Shown in pieces: positions 8,183-16,735 of a stretch of DNA of 64,000 bases. This DNA comes from Bacillus sp. SB49. Its GTDB lineage: Bacteria > Bacillota > Bacilli > Bacillales > Halobacillaceae. The position numbers and the translations under genes are program-made. Every line of letters starts with the position of its first letter. Position 1 is the first letter of the stretch. The notes under the pieces are model-generated. The model was not told the origin of the DNA, searched no databases, and saw only the letters and a program-made list of their open reading frames with translations. The stretch lies in NCBI RefSeq assembly GCF_000469135.2, contig NZ_CP048117.1, forward strand, positions 2,269,501 to 2,333,500, read 5' to 3'.

Positions 8183-8199
8183 TTAACATTAAATTTACA
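8183..8199 (+). promoter_or_regulatory. Two PhoP-type repeats upstream of the Na/Pi cotransporter (candidate)
   Basis: TTAACA (8183-8188) and TTTACA (8194-8199) are both perfect matches to the PhoP repeat at 11-base spacing, located about 115-130 bases upstream of the gene. They lie on the strand opposite to the gene, and only two repeats are clear, so control by PhoP is speculative. Confidence 0.3.
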
Positions 8200-8244
8200 A
8201 AGGACAATACTCTATACCCTCTTCCTTCCTTACAAACCCGACAC

Positions 8245-8281
8245 AACAAAGGAGCACCTGTGTTTAAGGTGCTCCTTTGTT
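8245..8281 (-). terminator. Long hairpin at the end of the chemoreceptor gene
   Basis: Perfect 15-bp inverted repeat (8245-8259 with 8267-8281), 7-base loop. Its 5' arm contains part of the chemoreceptor stop codon. The run after the stem is only moderately T-rich (the arm itself ends TTTGTT), so termination is probable but not textbook. Confidence 0.7.
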
Positions 8282-10055
8282 AAGATGCTATGCGGGACTT
8301 TAGCTTCTCAGAGCCCCGTCCGTCCGCCGGCTCATGTGTCTCCACTTCAACCTTCCATTGATTGGACAAAACCAAGGCCAACATTTCCTTCGTCATCTCT
8401 GTGATGCCGGTCTGAATCTCTTCTAAGTTTCTCATGTCTGTCTGATGATGGTTCATGATTTCGAAAAGGTCTTCGGTGTATGTGGATTGTTTATGTACGA
8501 TATGGTCCATTCCATTCTGAGCGTCCGCCATTTTAGGAATGACTTCTTTGCCTGTAATCAAATGACTTTCCGAAAGGTCCATATAGGCACGGAGGCTTTC
8601 CATCCCAGTCATAATTTCATGGAAGCTATCCTTTTCACTGTCGACGATCCTCTCCTGCGTTTCGATCTCTCTGCCTAAATCCTTACATTTATCGGAGAAG
8701 TATCTTCCTAAAGACAAAACATCTTTCATACGCTGATCAATTTCTATCGCTGCCGACTTCGAACGATCGGCTAACTTTCGAATCTCTTCTGCTATGACGT
8801 GGAAGCCCCGACCTTCTCCTTCTGTTCTCCCTACTTCGATTGAAGCATTCAGTGCAAGCATTCTTGTCTGCTCTGCAATCGCTTGAATCAAAGAACCAGA
8901 ATCTTTAATGGTGGACATATACCGCTCAAACGTTCCGACCCGTTCCCTCATTTCTTCTATTTCATCTTTTAACCGAAGAAAAGAACGGTCCATTGCATTC
9001 ATCCCTTCCTGTCCAGTCATAATCGCACCCTTCATTGCCTCTTGTTGTTTCCACATTACTTCCAGTTCTTGTTGTAAGCTTTCAAACATCTCCGTTAAGT
9101 CTTGAAAAACTTCTTTTTCTTTATTGAGATGACAGATAGTTTGTCGGCTAGATTCCCGTAAAAGTTCTGTGTCTTGAATGATTTTATTTCTTGACTGGTC
9201 CATCCCCTCAAAAGCTCTTCTTAAACCTTCCCCACCTTCTCCCAACCGGTGAGCGGCAGCAGTAACGGAGGACAAGATTCCAGTTATTTTGCTGATCAGT
9301 TTGCTGTAACTTTTTTTCAAGGACTGTATTTCCGGTATCGTTGTTTTCACAAAAGACGGGTCCTTCAACGTCCCTTCCCCGGCTTTATCCATCACGCCCT
9401 CCAAGCGGTTGAGCGGCCGGACTATCTTCTTCACGGCCCAATATACCACCAGAACGGTAAGGACAAATACCAGCACTCCTATAAAGAAGATATATGCGGC
9501 CAGATTGTTGATTTCCTCCATAATATCGGCAGCAGGTATACGGATGATGTATATGCCCTGCAACTCTTGAACGGGAGCAAAGGTGACTAGGATCTCCTCC
9601 CCATCCACTTTCCATGTTTTCGTACCACTTTCCGTTTCCTTTATTTTATCCAAATACTCTTCTGGAAAGATCTCCTCCCTATTGGAAGAATAAGTAATGA
9701 TTCCAGAATCAGTAAGAAGATACATTTCAGCATCCAGGCCGTCCTGTACCAGTTGAGCTTGCTGAGCGTTGACATAGACCTGCATTCTTTTCTGAAACTG
9801 TTCCTCCTCTCCTACAAAGGCATACATGAGCTGCTTCGAAATATCCTGTATCATCACCAATTCCCTGTCCAGGCGGTCCTGGATAAACTGCATTTGACTT
9901 TCTTTCGCTTTTGAATAGGAAAGGAAACCAATAAGAATTACCGCTATTAACAAAAAGAGCGCAAGGACGAGCGATAATCTCCATTGAAAGCTTAAAGATC
10001 GTCTTCTGCTCCCCATCCTGCGCTGTTTAAATTTCCTTCCAACATCATTTAACAA
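8280..10055 (-). CDS. Methyl-accepting chemotaxis-like transducer
   Basis: Membrane signal transducer of 591 residues. TM1 is about 27-47, an extracytoplasmic sensor of about 135 residues follows, TM2 is about 185-207, then a HAMP region (VRPLNRLEGVMDKAGEG) and a long coiled coil. The hairpin tip reads IAEQTRMLALNASIEVGRTE and then GEGRGFHVIAEEIRKLAD, recognisably the MCP signalling tip but departing from the usual QTNLLALNAAIEAARAGE core. No C-terminal CheR-tethering pentapeptide is seen. Start: TTG 10055 has GGAG nine bases upstream; ATG at residue 14 (10016) is possible. No chemotaxis gene is adjacent and I could not find a sigma-D promoter. Confidence 0.85.
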   Translation of the reverse strand: MLNDVGRKFKQRRMGSRRRSLSFQWRLSLVLALFLLIAVILIGFLSYSKAKESQMQFIQDRLDRELVMIQDISKQLMYAFVGEEEQFQKRMQVYVNAQQAQLVQDGLDAEMYLLTDSGIITYSSNREEIFPEEYLDKIKETESGTKTWKVDGEEILVTFAPVQELQGIYIIRIPAADIMEEINNLAAYIFFIGVLVFVLTVLVVYWAVKKIVRPLNRLEGVMDKAGEGTLKDPSFVKTTIPEIQSLKKSYSKLISKITGILSSVTAAAHRLGEGGEGLRRAFEGMDQSRNKIIQDTELLRESSRQTICHLNKEKEVFQDLTEMFESLQQELEVMWKQQEAMKGAIMTGQEGMNAMDRSFLRLKDEIEEMRERVGTFERYMSTIKDSGSLIQAIAEQTRMLALNASIEVGRTEGEGRGFHVIAEEIRKLADRSKSAAIEIDQRMKDVLSLGRYFSDKCKDLGREIETQERIVDSEKDSFHEIMTGMESLRAYMDLSESHLITGKEVIPKMADAQNGMDHIVHKQSTYTEDLFEIMNHHQTDMRNLEEIQTGITEMTKEMLALVLSNQWKVEVETHEPADGRGSEKLKSRIAS

Positions 10056-10148
10056 ACCTCTCCACTCCCATACGTTGAATCATTCCATTCCAAAGTATGA
10101 AGGAGATTTGTTGAGCGAATATGAATGATGTATTAATGAATTGTAATT

Positions 10149-10769
10149 TTAAGTCTTTTCAACCAGTATTTTAGTCCCATCCACAGCAGCCACCCTTATC
10201 GATTCTCCTTTGCCCAGCCACTTTCCATTGGATACGGCACTGTACTCTTTTCCATTCACACGGATCGTCCCTACAGGCCTCATGTCTGTCAACGTTGTTC
10301 CACTGCTGCCTACTAAATGACTGTAAGATTCGTTCATGGAATTGTATCCCATTTCCGATGTGAGCTGGTCATTCAACGTCATCTTCGTCCACATATCCCG
10401 ACGTTTGAACACTTTAAGAAATACGAGCGAGGCGGCCCCGCCGATAATTACACCGATCACGCTGTATAGGCCGGCAACCCAGTTGGGGGCACTGAAACCG
10501 ACGGCAATAATCATTGTAACGGCTCCAATAGTTGCAAGTGTCCCATCATTGACGACTTTTCCATCAATGATGATCAAGGCGATGCCGAGTAAATACACAA
10601 GCATCATAATGACGAACATCTCCGGCGCTAGATAACTGGAAAAATAAACGGTTATGAATCCGAGACCGAGAACCGCGAAGACCCCCCGCATATTGACAAG
10701 GAGTTCTCCGATGAGGAACATCGTCCCGAGCAAGGTAATGAATAAGGCGACCCAGTCATAGGTTAACAC
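10149..10769 (-). CDS. Short NfeD-family membrane protein
   Basis: A 206-residue protein with four or five hydrophobic segments (about 5-135) and a soluble C-terminal region (about 150-206, DMRPVGTIRVNGKEYSAVSN) typical of the NfeD OB-fold. It lacks the ClpP-like protease domain of long NfeD. Short NfeD proteins such as B. subtilis YuaF normally pair with a flotillin, but no flotillin gene is adjacent here; FloA and a long NfeD lie 26 kb away. The start is GTG 10769 behind GGAGAGGAAG, with somewhat long spacing, so the start is uncertain. Confidence 0.78.
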   Translation of the reverse strand: MLTYDWVALFITLLGTMFLIGELLVNMRGVFAVLGLGFITVYFSSYLAPEMFVIMMLVYLLGIALIIIDGKVVNDGTLATIGAVTMIIAVGFSAPNWVAGLYSVIGVIIGGAASLVFLKVFKRRDMWTKMTLNDQLTSEMGYNSMNESYSHLVGSSGTTLTDMRPVGTIRVNGKEYSAVSNGKWLGKGESIRVAAVDGTKILVEKT

Positions 10770-11021
10770 GGCATTTCACTTCCTCTCCTTCTATGTTACT
10801 TTATACGTGCGAGCAGACGGATTCGTTTCAAACGTTATCCATTTTTTTAAATTCCACGGCATGGTATAATTCCATGGGTACCAATAATTACGAAGGGTTC
10901 CTGCCTTACCGGCATCTCTTTTGAGTGTCTATGCTTCTCTTTTCTGCCGGTAGCCCTTATAATGAAGGTTGGAAAATAACCTTGCATACCTTTTTGTTAA
11001 TAAATAAAGGAGCGATTTTAC
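10770..11021. promoter_or_regulatory. NfeD-ispG divergent intergenic region with imperfect hairpin
   Basis: Divergent region. On the plus strand a TATAAT (10958-10963) lies about 60 bases before ispG but no good -35 precedes it. An 8-bp inverted repeat TACCGGCA (10907-10914) / TGCCGGTA (10945-10952), extended by AAGGG/CCCTT (10893-10897, 10954-10958), abuts that -10. A second TATAAT occurs at 10865-10870. Function unknown. Confidence 0.4.
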
Positions 11022-12134
11022 ATGCCAATTACGCACAGAAAAGATACCCGTCCCGTAAAAGTCGGCGACGTGACCATAGGTGGATCGGACGAAGTAGTCA
11101 TCCAGTCCATGACCACAACCAAAACACACGATGTGGAAGCGACCGTTGCCGAAATCAAGCGTCTGGAAGAGGCAGGATGTCAAATTGTCCGTGTCGCCTG
11201 TCCGGATGACCGCGCAGCCGATGCCATTCCGGAAATCAAAAAACGCATCAACATCCCGTTGGTCGTCGACATTCATTTCGATTACAGAAAGGCATTAAAA
11301 GCGATCGAAGGCGGCGCGGATAAGATCCGCATCAATCCGGGAAATATCGGAAGCCGCGAGAAAGTGGAAGCTGTCGTAAAAGCAGCTAAAGAGAAAGGCA
11401 TTCCCATCCGAATCGGTGTGAACGCCGGTTCCCTGGAACGTCATATCCTTGAGAAATATGGATATCCGACTGCGGATGGTATGGTGGAAAGCGCATTGCA
11501 TCATATCAAAATCCTGGAAGATCTTGATTTTCATGATATTATTGTTTCCCTTAAAGCTTCGGATGTAAAACTGGCGATTGAAGCTTATGAGAAAGCGGCA
11601 GCAGCCTTCACTTATCCGATCCACTTGGGAATTACTGAATCAGGAACGCTTTTTGCCGGAACTGTAAAAAGCGCCGCCGGCCTTGGTGCGATTCTTAGTA
11701 AAGGAATCGGCAGCACAGTCCGCATCAGTTTGAGTGCCGACCCTGTCGAAGAAGTAAAAGTGGCGAAGGAACTTCTGAAATCATTCGGTCTTGCTGCCAA
11801 TGCAGCGACACTAATCTCTTGCCCGACGTGTGGACGTATTGAAATCGACTTGATTTCCATTGCCAATGAAGTCGAAGAATACATCCAGACGATCAAAGCC
11901 CCGATCAAAGTGGCCGTTCTCGGATGTGCCGTAAACGGACCGGGAGAAGCGAGAGAAGCGGATATTGGAATCGCTGGAGCAAGAGGCGAAGGACTATTGT
12001 TCCGTCACGGGGAAATCATCCGTAAGGTACCGGAAGATATCATGGTGGAAGAATTGAAGAAAGAAGTCGACAAACTCGCTGAAGAACATTATGAGAAAGA
12101 ACGCTTGAAGAAAGAAGAACAGAAACAATCCTGA
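11022..12134 (+). CDS. ispG: 4-hydroxy-3-methylbut-2-enyl diphosphate synthase (IspG)
   Basis: MEP-pathway enzyme that reductively opens methylerythritol cyclodiphosphate to HMBPP. The 370-residue length is that of the bacterial two-domain form: a TIM barrel (about 1-255) followed by the Fe-S reductase domain. The [4Fe-4S] ligands are visible as Cys267 and Cys270 in SCPTCGR and Cys302 in [19 protein letters not shown] precedes the ATG. It matches B. subtilis yqfY in position. The terminator downstream is shared with the convergent yqfX gene. IspH, the next enzyme, is encoded 3.5 kb away on the same strand. Confidence 0.97.
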   Translation: MPITHRKDTRPVKVGDVTIGGSDEVVIQSMTTTKTHDVEATVAEIKRLEEAGCQIVRVACPDDRAADAIPEIKKRINIPLVVDIHFDYRKALKAIEGGADKIRINPGNIGSREKVEAVVKAAKEKGIPIRIGVNAGSLERHILEKYGYPTADGMVESALHHIKILEDLDFHDIIVSLKASDVKLAIEAYEKAAAAFTYPIHLGITESGTLFAGTVKSAAGLGAILSKGIGSTVRISLSADPVEEVKVAKELLKSFGLAANAATLISCPTCGRIEIDLISIANEVEEYIQTIKAPIKVAVLGCAVNGPGEAREADIGIAGARGEGLLFRHGEIIRKVPEDIMVEELKKEVDKLAEEHYEKERLKKEEQKQS

Positions 12135-12136
12135 CA

Positions 12137-12167
12137 AAAAGGGTGGACCATAAAGGTCCACCCTTTT
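12137..12167. terminator. Bidirectional terminator between ispG and yqfX
   Basis: Perfect 13-bp stem AAAAGGGTGGACC / GGTCCACCCTTTT (12137-12149, 12155-12167). The A/T-run ends allow it to act for ispG on the plus strand and yqfX on the minus strand. Confidence 0.9.
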
Positions 12168-12172
12168 CACAT

Positions 12173-12709
12173 TCAGATCAAGTTAAAAAATGGAGCGAAG
12201 AACAACGAAAAGGCAATAGATACGATACTGATGATAATCGCCATATTTCCAAGCGTATCTGCACCACGTCGTTTCCCTATGGCACCGAAAATGATGCCTG
12301 TTACACCAAGTATGATTGGTGCAAAGAAGAAGGAGAGAATGGCAGCCGTGAGCCCGATCCAGCCCATACCGACTTTGACGTCTTCCCTTTCTTCCATAGT
12401 GGTTTCTTGTTCTCTATGGTTCATCGGTTCGTCTATACGGCCGATTGCCGCTTCCTGAGCGAACTCCTCTTCGTAACTGTCCCCGTAAACCGGCTGGTCC
12501 GGTCCACGTCCATGATCGTCCACATCTTCTGCACGCTCACGGTAACCGGCTTCCTGTCTGAAATCCTGCTCCTGCATCTCTGCAAAAGCTTCATTCAACA
12601 CTTCATCGGTAGTCGGCTCATCTCCATTGTGCACTTGTTCTAATTCATCTCCGTGTCTCGGAGCTTTTTCTGTTTCCTGATTCTCAACAGGCTTCTTTGG
12701 ATCATACAT
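12173..12709 (-). CDS. yqfX: YqfX-like DUF4190 membrane protein
   Basis: Function unknown. The N-terminal ~110 residues are very acidic and hydrophilic (Glu/Asp-rich, MYDPKKPVENQETEKAPRHG), followed by two membrane segments of DUF4190 type (GMGWIGLTAAILSFFFAPII, then a GKRRGADTLGNMA loop and a second hydrophobic helix). Start ATG 12709 is preferred because GAGGGTG lies five bases upstream; that gives 178 residues, longer than I recall for B. subtilis YqfX. Placement immediately downstream and convergent to ispG supports the name. Confidence 0.72.
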   Translation of the reverse strand: MYDPKKPVENQETEKAPRHGDELEQVHNGDEPTTDEVLNEAFAEMQEQDFRQEAGYRERAEDVDDHGRGPDQPVYGDSYEEEFAQEAAIGRIDEPMNHREQETTMEEREDVKVGMGWIGLTAAILSFFFAPIILGVTGIIFGAIGKRRGADTLGNMAIIISIVSIAFSLFFAPFFNLI

Positions 12710-12916
12710 ACGAACACCCTCACTTTCTGTTTGGAGAATCACGTTTAGTATGTGTGCCTGACGGTGATTTTAAGTGAGGGAGTTCATGGTAAATTCGAGT
12801 TGCCAGCGAGGCGTCACACCACTCACTTCTTCTTAGTAGGGGCATTCAAAAAACACAAATCCTTCCCACTTTTCATACTGTGTTATAAATAGCGGGAAGA
12901 AGGGGAGTATCTGCCA

Positions 12917-13201
12917 ATGATGAAGCATGTGGCCCAACAGTTCATTGCACAGAAGTTGAAAGAGATGACCGTTGATGACTTATTATCCTACAGTCGGAAG
13001 TACGGTATTCCAATCACTCGGCAGGAAGCAGAAAAAATCGTCAAAGAACTGAGGAAATCGAAGGAGAACCCCTTCGATCCTGAGGACAGGAAACGTATGC
13101 TTGGTAAACTGGCTAAAATCACTTCAAAAGAAACAGCGCTTTCCGTTCATCGTTTACTTAAAAAGGTTGCTAAAGAATACGGAGTCGAGCATTGGCTCTA
13201 A
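12917..13201 (+). CDS. yqfT: YqfT, DUF2624 family protein
   Basis: A 94-residue soluble, highly charged helical protein (RQEAEKIVKELRKSKENPF). It matches the DUF2624 family represented by B. subtilis YqfT and lies beside nfo as in that species. Function unknown. GGGGAG nine bases upstream supports the first of two adjacent ATGs. B. subtilis carries yqfW, zur and yqfU between yqfX and yqfT; none is present here. Confidence 0.8.
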   Translation: MMKHVAQQFIAQKLKEMTVDDLLSYSRKYGIPITRQEAEKIVKELRKSKENPFDPEDRKRMLGKLAKITSKETALSVHRLLKKVAKEYGVEHWL

Positions 13202-13203
13202 TA

Positions 13204-13237
13204 AAAAAAGGCAGGGGAAAGATTCCCTGCCTTTTTT
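13204..13237. terminator. Bidirectional terminator between yqfT and nfo
   Basis: Stem AAAAAAGGCAGGG / CCCTGCCTTTTTT (13204-13216, 13225-13237) with an 8-base loop. Serves yqfT (+) and nfo (-), which converge here. Confidence 0.9.
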
Positions 13238-13239
13238 CC

Positions 13240-14133
13240 TTATTGTTCCATTATTTTCTCTTTTAAGCCTTCATCGAACGTACCCTCTTTGATCATATCG
13301 ATTTCAAAGCGATACGGAGGTTTTTTATTCTTTTTGTCTTCTCCGACATAAGGCGTTTCGAGAATTTTTGGAAGATCCTTTAACTCCGGATGATGGACGA
13401 CTTTATGAAGAGCATCAAAGCCGATATGTCCGAACCCGATGTTTTCATGACGGTCTTTCTGAGCGCCGCATACGTTCTTGCTGTCATTCACGTGTACAAC
13501 CTTGAGGCGGTCAAGCCCTACGATCCGGTCGAAGTCTTCCAGCACTCCGTCAAAGTCGTTTACGACATCATAACCGGCATCGTGGATGTGGCACGTATCC
13601 ATACATACGGACAGCTTTTCATTCAACGTTACGCCATCCATAATTTTTGCCAGTTCATCAAAACTTCTGCCGATCTCGGATCCTTTACCTGCCATCGTCT
13701 CCAGAGCGATTTGGACGTGCTGATCTTTGTTAAGCACTTCATTCAAACCTTCAATGATCTTTGGCAGCCCTTTATCTACTCCTTGTCCAACATGAGATCC
13801 TGGATGCAGGACAATCTGTCTTGCACCCAGAGCCTCTGTACGCTCGATTTCATTTCGAAGGAAATCAACCCCGAGTTCAAACGTTTCCGGTTTCGTTGTA
13901 TTTCCTAAGTTAATGATATACGGGGCGTGAACAACGATATCATTAATACCGTGTTCTTTCATATGTTGCAGGCCCGCCTCGATATTCAATTCTTCGATCG
14001 GACGACGCCTCGTATTCTGGGGCGCACCTGTGTAGATCATAAACGTACCGGAGCCATAGGAAGCCGCTTCTTCACTGGCACCTAACAGCATCTTCTTCCC
14101 TTTCATCGATACGTGTGAACCGATTTTAAGCAT
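13240..14133 (-). CDS. nfo: Endonuclease IV (Nfo), AP endonuclease family 2
   Basis: Base-excision repair enzyme that cleaves DNA 5' to abasic sites. The 297-residue TIM barrel shows the zinc-ligand motifs of the family: [49 protein letters not shown] and HVNDSKN, plus [15 protein letters not shown] near the C-terminus. Starts 17 bases after the cshB stop with GGGAAGGG upstream, so probably co-transcribed with the helicase. In B. subtilis this is yqfS and contributes to spore DNA repair. Confidence 0.97.
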   Translation of the reverse strand: MLKIGSHVSMKGKKMLLGASEEAASYGSGTFMIYTGAPQNTRRRPIEELNIEAGLQHMKEHGINDIVVHAPYIINLGNTTKPETFELGVDFLRNEIERTEALGARQIVLHPGSHVGQGVDKGLPKIIEGLNEVLNKDQHVQIALETMAGKGSEIGRSFDELAKIMDGVTLNEKLSVCMDTCHIHDAGYDVVNDFDGVLEDFDRIVGLDRLKVVHVNDSKNVCGAQKDRHENIGFGHIGFDALHKVVHHPELKDLPKILETPYVGEDKKNKKPPYRFEIDMIKEGTFDEGLKEKIMEQ

Positions 14134-14150
14134 GGAATCCCTTCCCTTTC

Positions 14151-15470
14151 TTATTTCCTCTTATAACTTTCCCGTTTCAATTTACGCAGATTCTTACTTG
14201 CTTCCTTTTTAATTTTCTTCTTATATCCTGGTTTAACTTTTTTCGGCTTCCGGACCATCTGTTTCGCTTTTCGCTCGATATCAGATGTTCGTCGTTCTCT
14301 GTTCTGACGCTCATTATAGGCGTTGATCTCTTTCCATTCGCCATTCTTCACCTCATAAAACTCGAACGTAAGGCCTTTCTTCTCGAGCTTTTGAATCAGC
14401 GGCAAATCAGATTCTTTATACAGGTTGATTGCCGTTCCCTGAAGACCGGCACGGGCCGTTCTTCCGACGCGGTGCACATAGAACTCTTCTTCTTTCGGCA
14501 TTTGGGCATTGATGACGTGACTCACACCCTGGATATCAATACCACGGGAAGCAAGGTCCGTTGCCACAATATACTGGTAGCGAAGACTTTGCAATTCCTT
14601 CAGCATCCGCTTTCGTTCCCTTGGCGATAGTCCACCGTGCAGGACTCCGACCTCAAGACCACGGCTAATCAGATCATCTGCAAGCTGGTCTGCATGTTTC
14701 TTTCCGTTGGTGAAGATAATCGCTAGGTACGGCTGAATCGATTTGGATATTTCTATGATTACGTCTGCCGGCTCTTTATGACGGAGCGGTACTAAACGGT
14801 GCTCCATTGTTTCCGGTGACGGTTTATCATCTTCGATTTGAATGTGGACAGGATTCGTCAAATATTTTTTGAGGAACGGCTGTAAACGCTCCGGGATCGT
14901 TGCTGAGAATACAAGCATTTGGACGTTTTCATCCATCCGTACAAGGATTTGGTCGACTTCTTCAATGAAACCGAGATCAAGCATTAAGTCCGCTTCATCT
15001 AAGACAAAACCTTTCGCATGATAGAGGTCGACCGCCTCTTCCTTCACCATATCTAAAATACGACCCGGTGTTCCAACAACGATATGCGGCTTGCGGGAAG
15101 CAAGCTTATCGACCATCTTCTGCTTGTCCGTTCCGCCGATCAAAAGCTTGGACAACCATGCTTCTTCTTTACCAGCAAATCTTATTGCCTTTTTCACTTC
15201 CTCGTGAATTTGGATAGCTAGCTCCCTTGTGGGTGCTGTAATAACGAACTGCACTTCATCGAGCGATTCATCCATTTTGTTCAACAAAGGCAGCAGGTAT
15301 GCATGGGTTTTTCCAGAGCCTGTGTGTGATTGACCGATCAGGCTCTCCCCTCTTAATGCAGGAGGCAGGACCTGCTGCTGAATTGGTGTCGGTGTCTTAA
15401 AGCCCAATCCTTCGACGATCCGACTAACTGTCGAAGTGATGGCGTATTGATCAAATGTATGCTTACTCAT
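14151..15470 (-). CDS. cshB: DEAD-box RNA helicase CshB
   Basis: ATP-dependent RNA helicase of 439 residues. Visible motifs in order: Q motif [11 protein letters not shown] (23-33), Walker A SHTGSGKT (48-55), PTRELA, TPGR, DEAD in [13 protein letters not shown] (about 155-168), SAT in FSATIP, and [10 protein letters not shown]. The C-terminus is a strongly basic tail ([19 protein letters not shown]) likely to contact RNA, as in B. subtilis CshB (YqfR), a cold-shock associated helicase. AAAGGAG precedes the ATG. A TATAAT (15511-15506) lies about 36 bases before the start but lacks a recognisable -35. Confidence 0.95.
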   Translation of the reverse strand: MSKHTFDQYAITSTVSRIVEGLGFKTPTPIQQQVLPPALRGESLIGQSHTGSGKTHAYLLPLLNKMDESLDEVQFVITAPTRELAIQIHEEVKKAIRFAGKEEAWLSKLLIGGTDKQKMVDKLASRKPHIVVGTPGRILDMVKEEAVDLYHAKGFVLDEADLMLDLGFIEEVDQILVRMDENVQMLVFSATIPERLQPFLKKYLTNPVHIQIEDDKPSPETMEHRLVPLRHKEPADVIIEISKSIQPYLAIIFTNGKKHADQLADDLISRGLEVGVLHGGLSPRERKRMLKELQSLRYQYIVATDLASRGIDIQGVSHVINAQMPKEEEFYVHRVGRTARAGLQGTAINLYKESDLPLIQKLEKKGLTFEFYEVKNGEWKEINAYNERQNRERRTSDIERKAKQMVRKPKKVKPGYKKKIKKEASKNLRKLKRESYKRK

Positions 15471-15561
15471 AACCGTTCTCCTTTAATGTAAAATGTTCCT
15501 TCCCTATTATAAGGGAGTGGGAGCCAAAATGCACGATAACGTTCTATTGCGACAACTTTCT

Positions 15562-15590
15562 TTGTCATCTTTCGCTTTACCCTTTATAAT
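15562..15590 (+). promoter_or_regulatory. ispH promoter
   Basis: TTGTCA (15562-15567), 17-base spacer, TATAAT (15585-15590); about 54 bases upstream of the ispH ATG. Confidence 0.85.
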
Positions 15591-15643
15591 GAAAATGGTA
15601 CTTTAATAGTCACTGGATTGTATAAAGAGGAGGACGCTAACAA

Positions 15644-16600
15644 ATGGAAGTCATTAAAATCGCCCCTCGCGGTTATTGTTATGGCGTAGTAGATGCCATG
15701 GTCATTGCACAGAATGCTGCCAAAGACCCTAATCTGCCTCGCCCTATTCATATATTAGGGATGATCGTCCACAATTCCCACGTCACGGATGCCTTCAAAG
15801 AAGAAGGAATTATCACCGTCGACGGGAAGAACCGGATGGATCTCTTGGAAGGAATCAATGAAGGCACTGTTATCTTCACGGCTCACGGAGTATCCCCGGA
15901 AGTGAAAGAGCGCGCGAAAGCGAAAGGGCTGGTCACGCTGGATGCAACCTGTCCGGACGTAACGAACACACATAATCTGATTCGTAAGAAGGTCGCTGAA
16001 GGTTATGAAATCATTTATGTCGGGAAGAAGGGACACCCGGAGCCTGAAGGAGCCATGGGCGTTGCCCCCGGAAAAGTGCATCTCGTACAGACAGAAGAAG
16101 ATGTCGAAAACCTCACGCTGACACATGACAAGCTGATGATTACCAACCAGACGACGATGAGTCAATGGGATGTGTATGATGTCATGGAAAAAGCAAAAGA
16201 AAAGTATCCACAGCTCGAGAAACAGCAGGAGATCTGCATGGCTACGCAAGTAAGGCAGGAGGCTGTTTCCGAACAGGCAGGAGCCGCAGATCTCACACTT
16301 GTCGTCGGTGACCCTAAGAGTAATAACTCCAACCGTCTCGCGCAGGTTTCCATGGAGAAGGCCGGGACAACCGCTTACCGGATCGCCGATGTAACGGAAA
16401 TCCAGTTGGAATGGCTGGAAGGAGTAGAGAAGGTAGCCGTTACTGCCGGTGCCTCCACACCGACACCGATTACGAAAGAAGTCATTAAATTCATTGAACA
16501 ATACGATAGAAATAATGAAGAAACATGGATCCGTGAATCCAAAGTGGAGCAGAAAAAGATCCTGCCCCGCGTCAAGGTTAAGAACCGCGAACGTAAATAA
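15644..16600 (+). CDS. ispH: 4-hydroxy-3-methylbut-2-enyl diphosphate reductase (IspH)
   Basis: Last enzyme of the MEP pathway, converting HMBPP to IPP and DMAPP. The three cluster-binding cysteines are Cys12 (GYCYGV), Cys103 (TCPDV) and Cys198 ([10 protein letters not shown]). The HGVSPEV and TMSQWD motifs are also present. The 318-residue length is normal. A canonical promoter precedes it and a terminator follows, so it is transcribed alone, divergently from cshB. Same locus as B. subtilis yqfP; yqfQ, which separates cshB and ispH there, is absent. Confidence 0.97.
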   Translation: MEVIKIAPRGYCYGVVDAMVIAQNAAKDPNLPRPIHILGMIVHNSHVTDAFKEEGIITVDGKNRMDLLEGINEGTVIFTAHGVSPEVKERAKAKGLVTLDATCPDVTNTHNLIRKKVAEGYEIIYVGKKGHPEPEGAMGVAPGKVHLVQTEEDVENLTLTHDKLMITNQTTMSQWDVYDVMEKAKEKYPQLEKQQEICMATQVRQEAVSEQAGAADLTLVVGDPKSNNSNRLAQVSMEKAGTTAYRIADVTEIQLEWLEGVEKVAVTAGASTPTPITKEVIKFIEQYDRNNEETWIRESKVEQKKILPRVKVKNRERK

Positions 16601-16603
16601 AGG

Positions 16604-16638
16604 AAAGCAGGGAGCACATCGTGCCCCCTGCTTTTTTT
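16604..16638 (+). terminator. ispH terminator
   Basis: AAAGCAGGG...CCCTGCTTT stem with an internal GCAC/GTGC extension and one A-C mismatch, followed by seven Ts. Confidence 0.9.
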
Positions 16639-16735
16639 GTATGTTGGAGAAACATAAACCAACGCCGGTCCCTTGAATCCTGAGGACTACTTTTATGGTG
16701 CCGGACAGCTAAGGATAGATTGTTCACCCTTCTTT

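Noticed and set aside
10865-10870. TATAAT as a second ispG promoter
   Set aside because: No -35 element at 16-18 bases (only a T-run) and no extended -10; kept only as a note.
12143-12643. 166-codon plus-strand frame opposite yqfX
   Set aside because: Starts inside the bidirectional terminator; the minus-strand yqfX has the Shine-Dalgarno and a recognisable DUF4190 membrane domain.
15755-16501. 248-codon minus-strand frame opposite ispH
   Set aside because: Antisense to conserved IspH codons, no ribosome-binding site or family resemblance.
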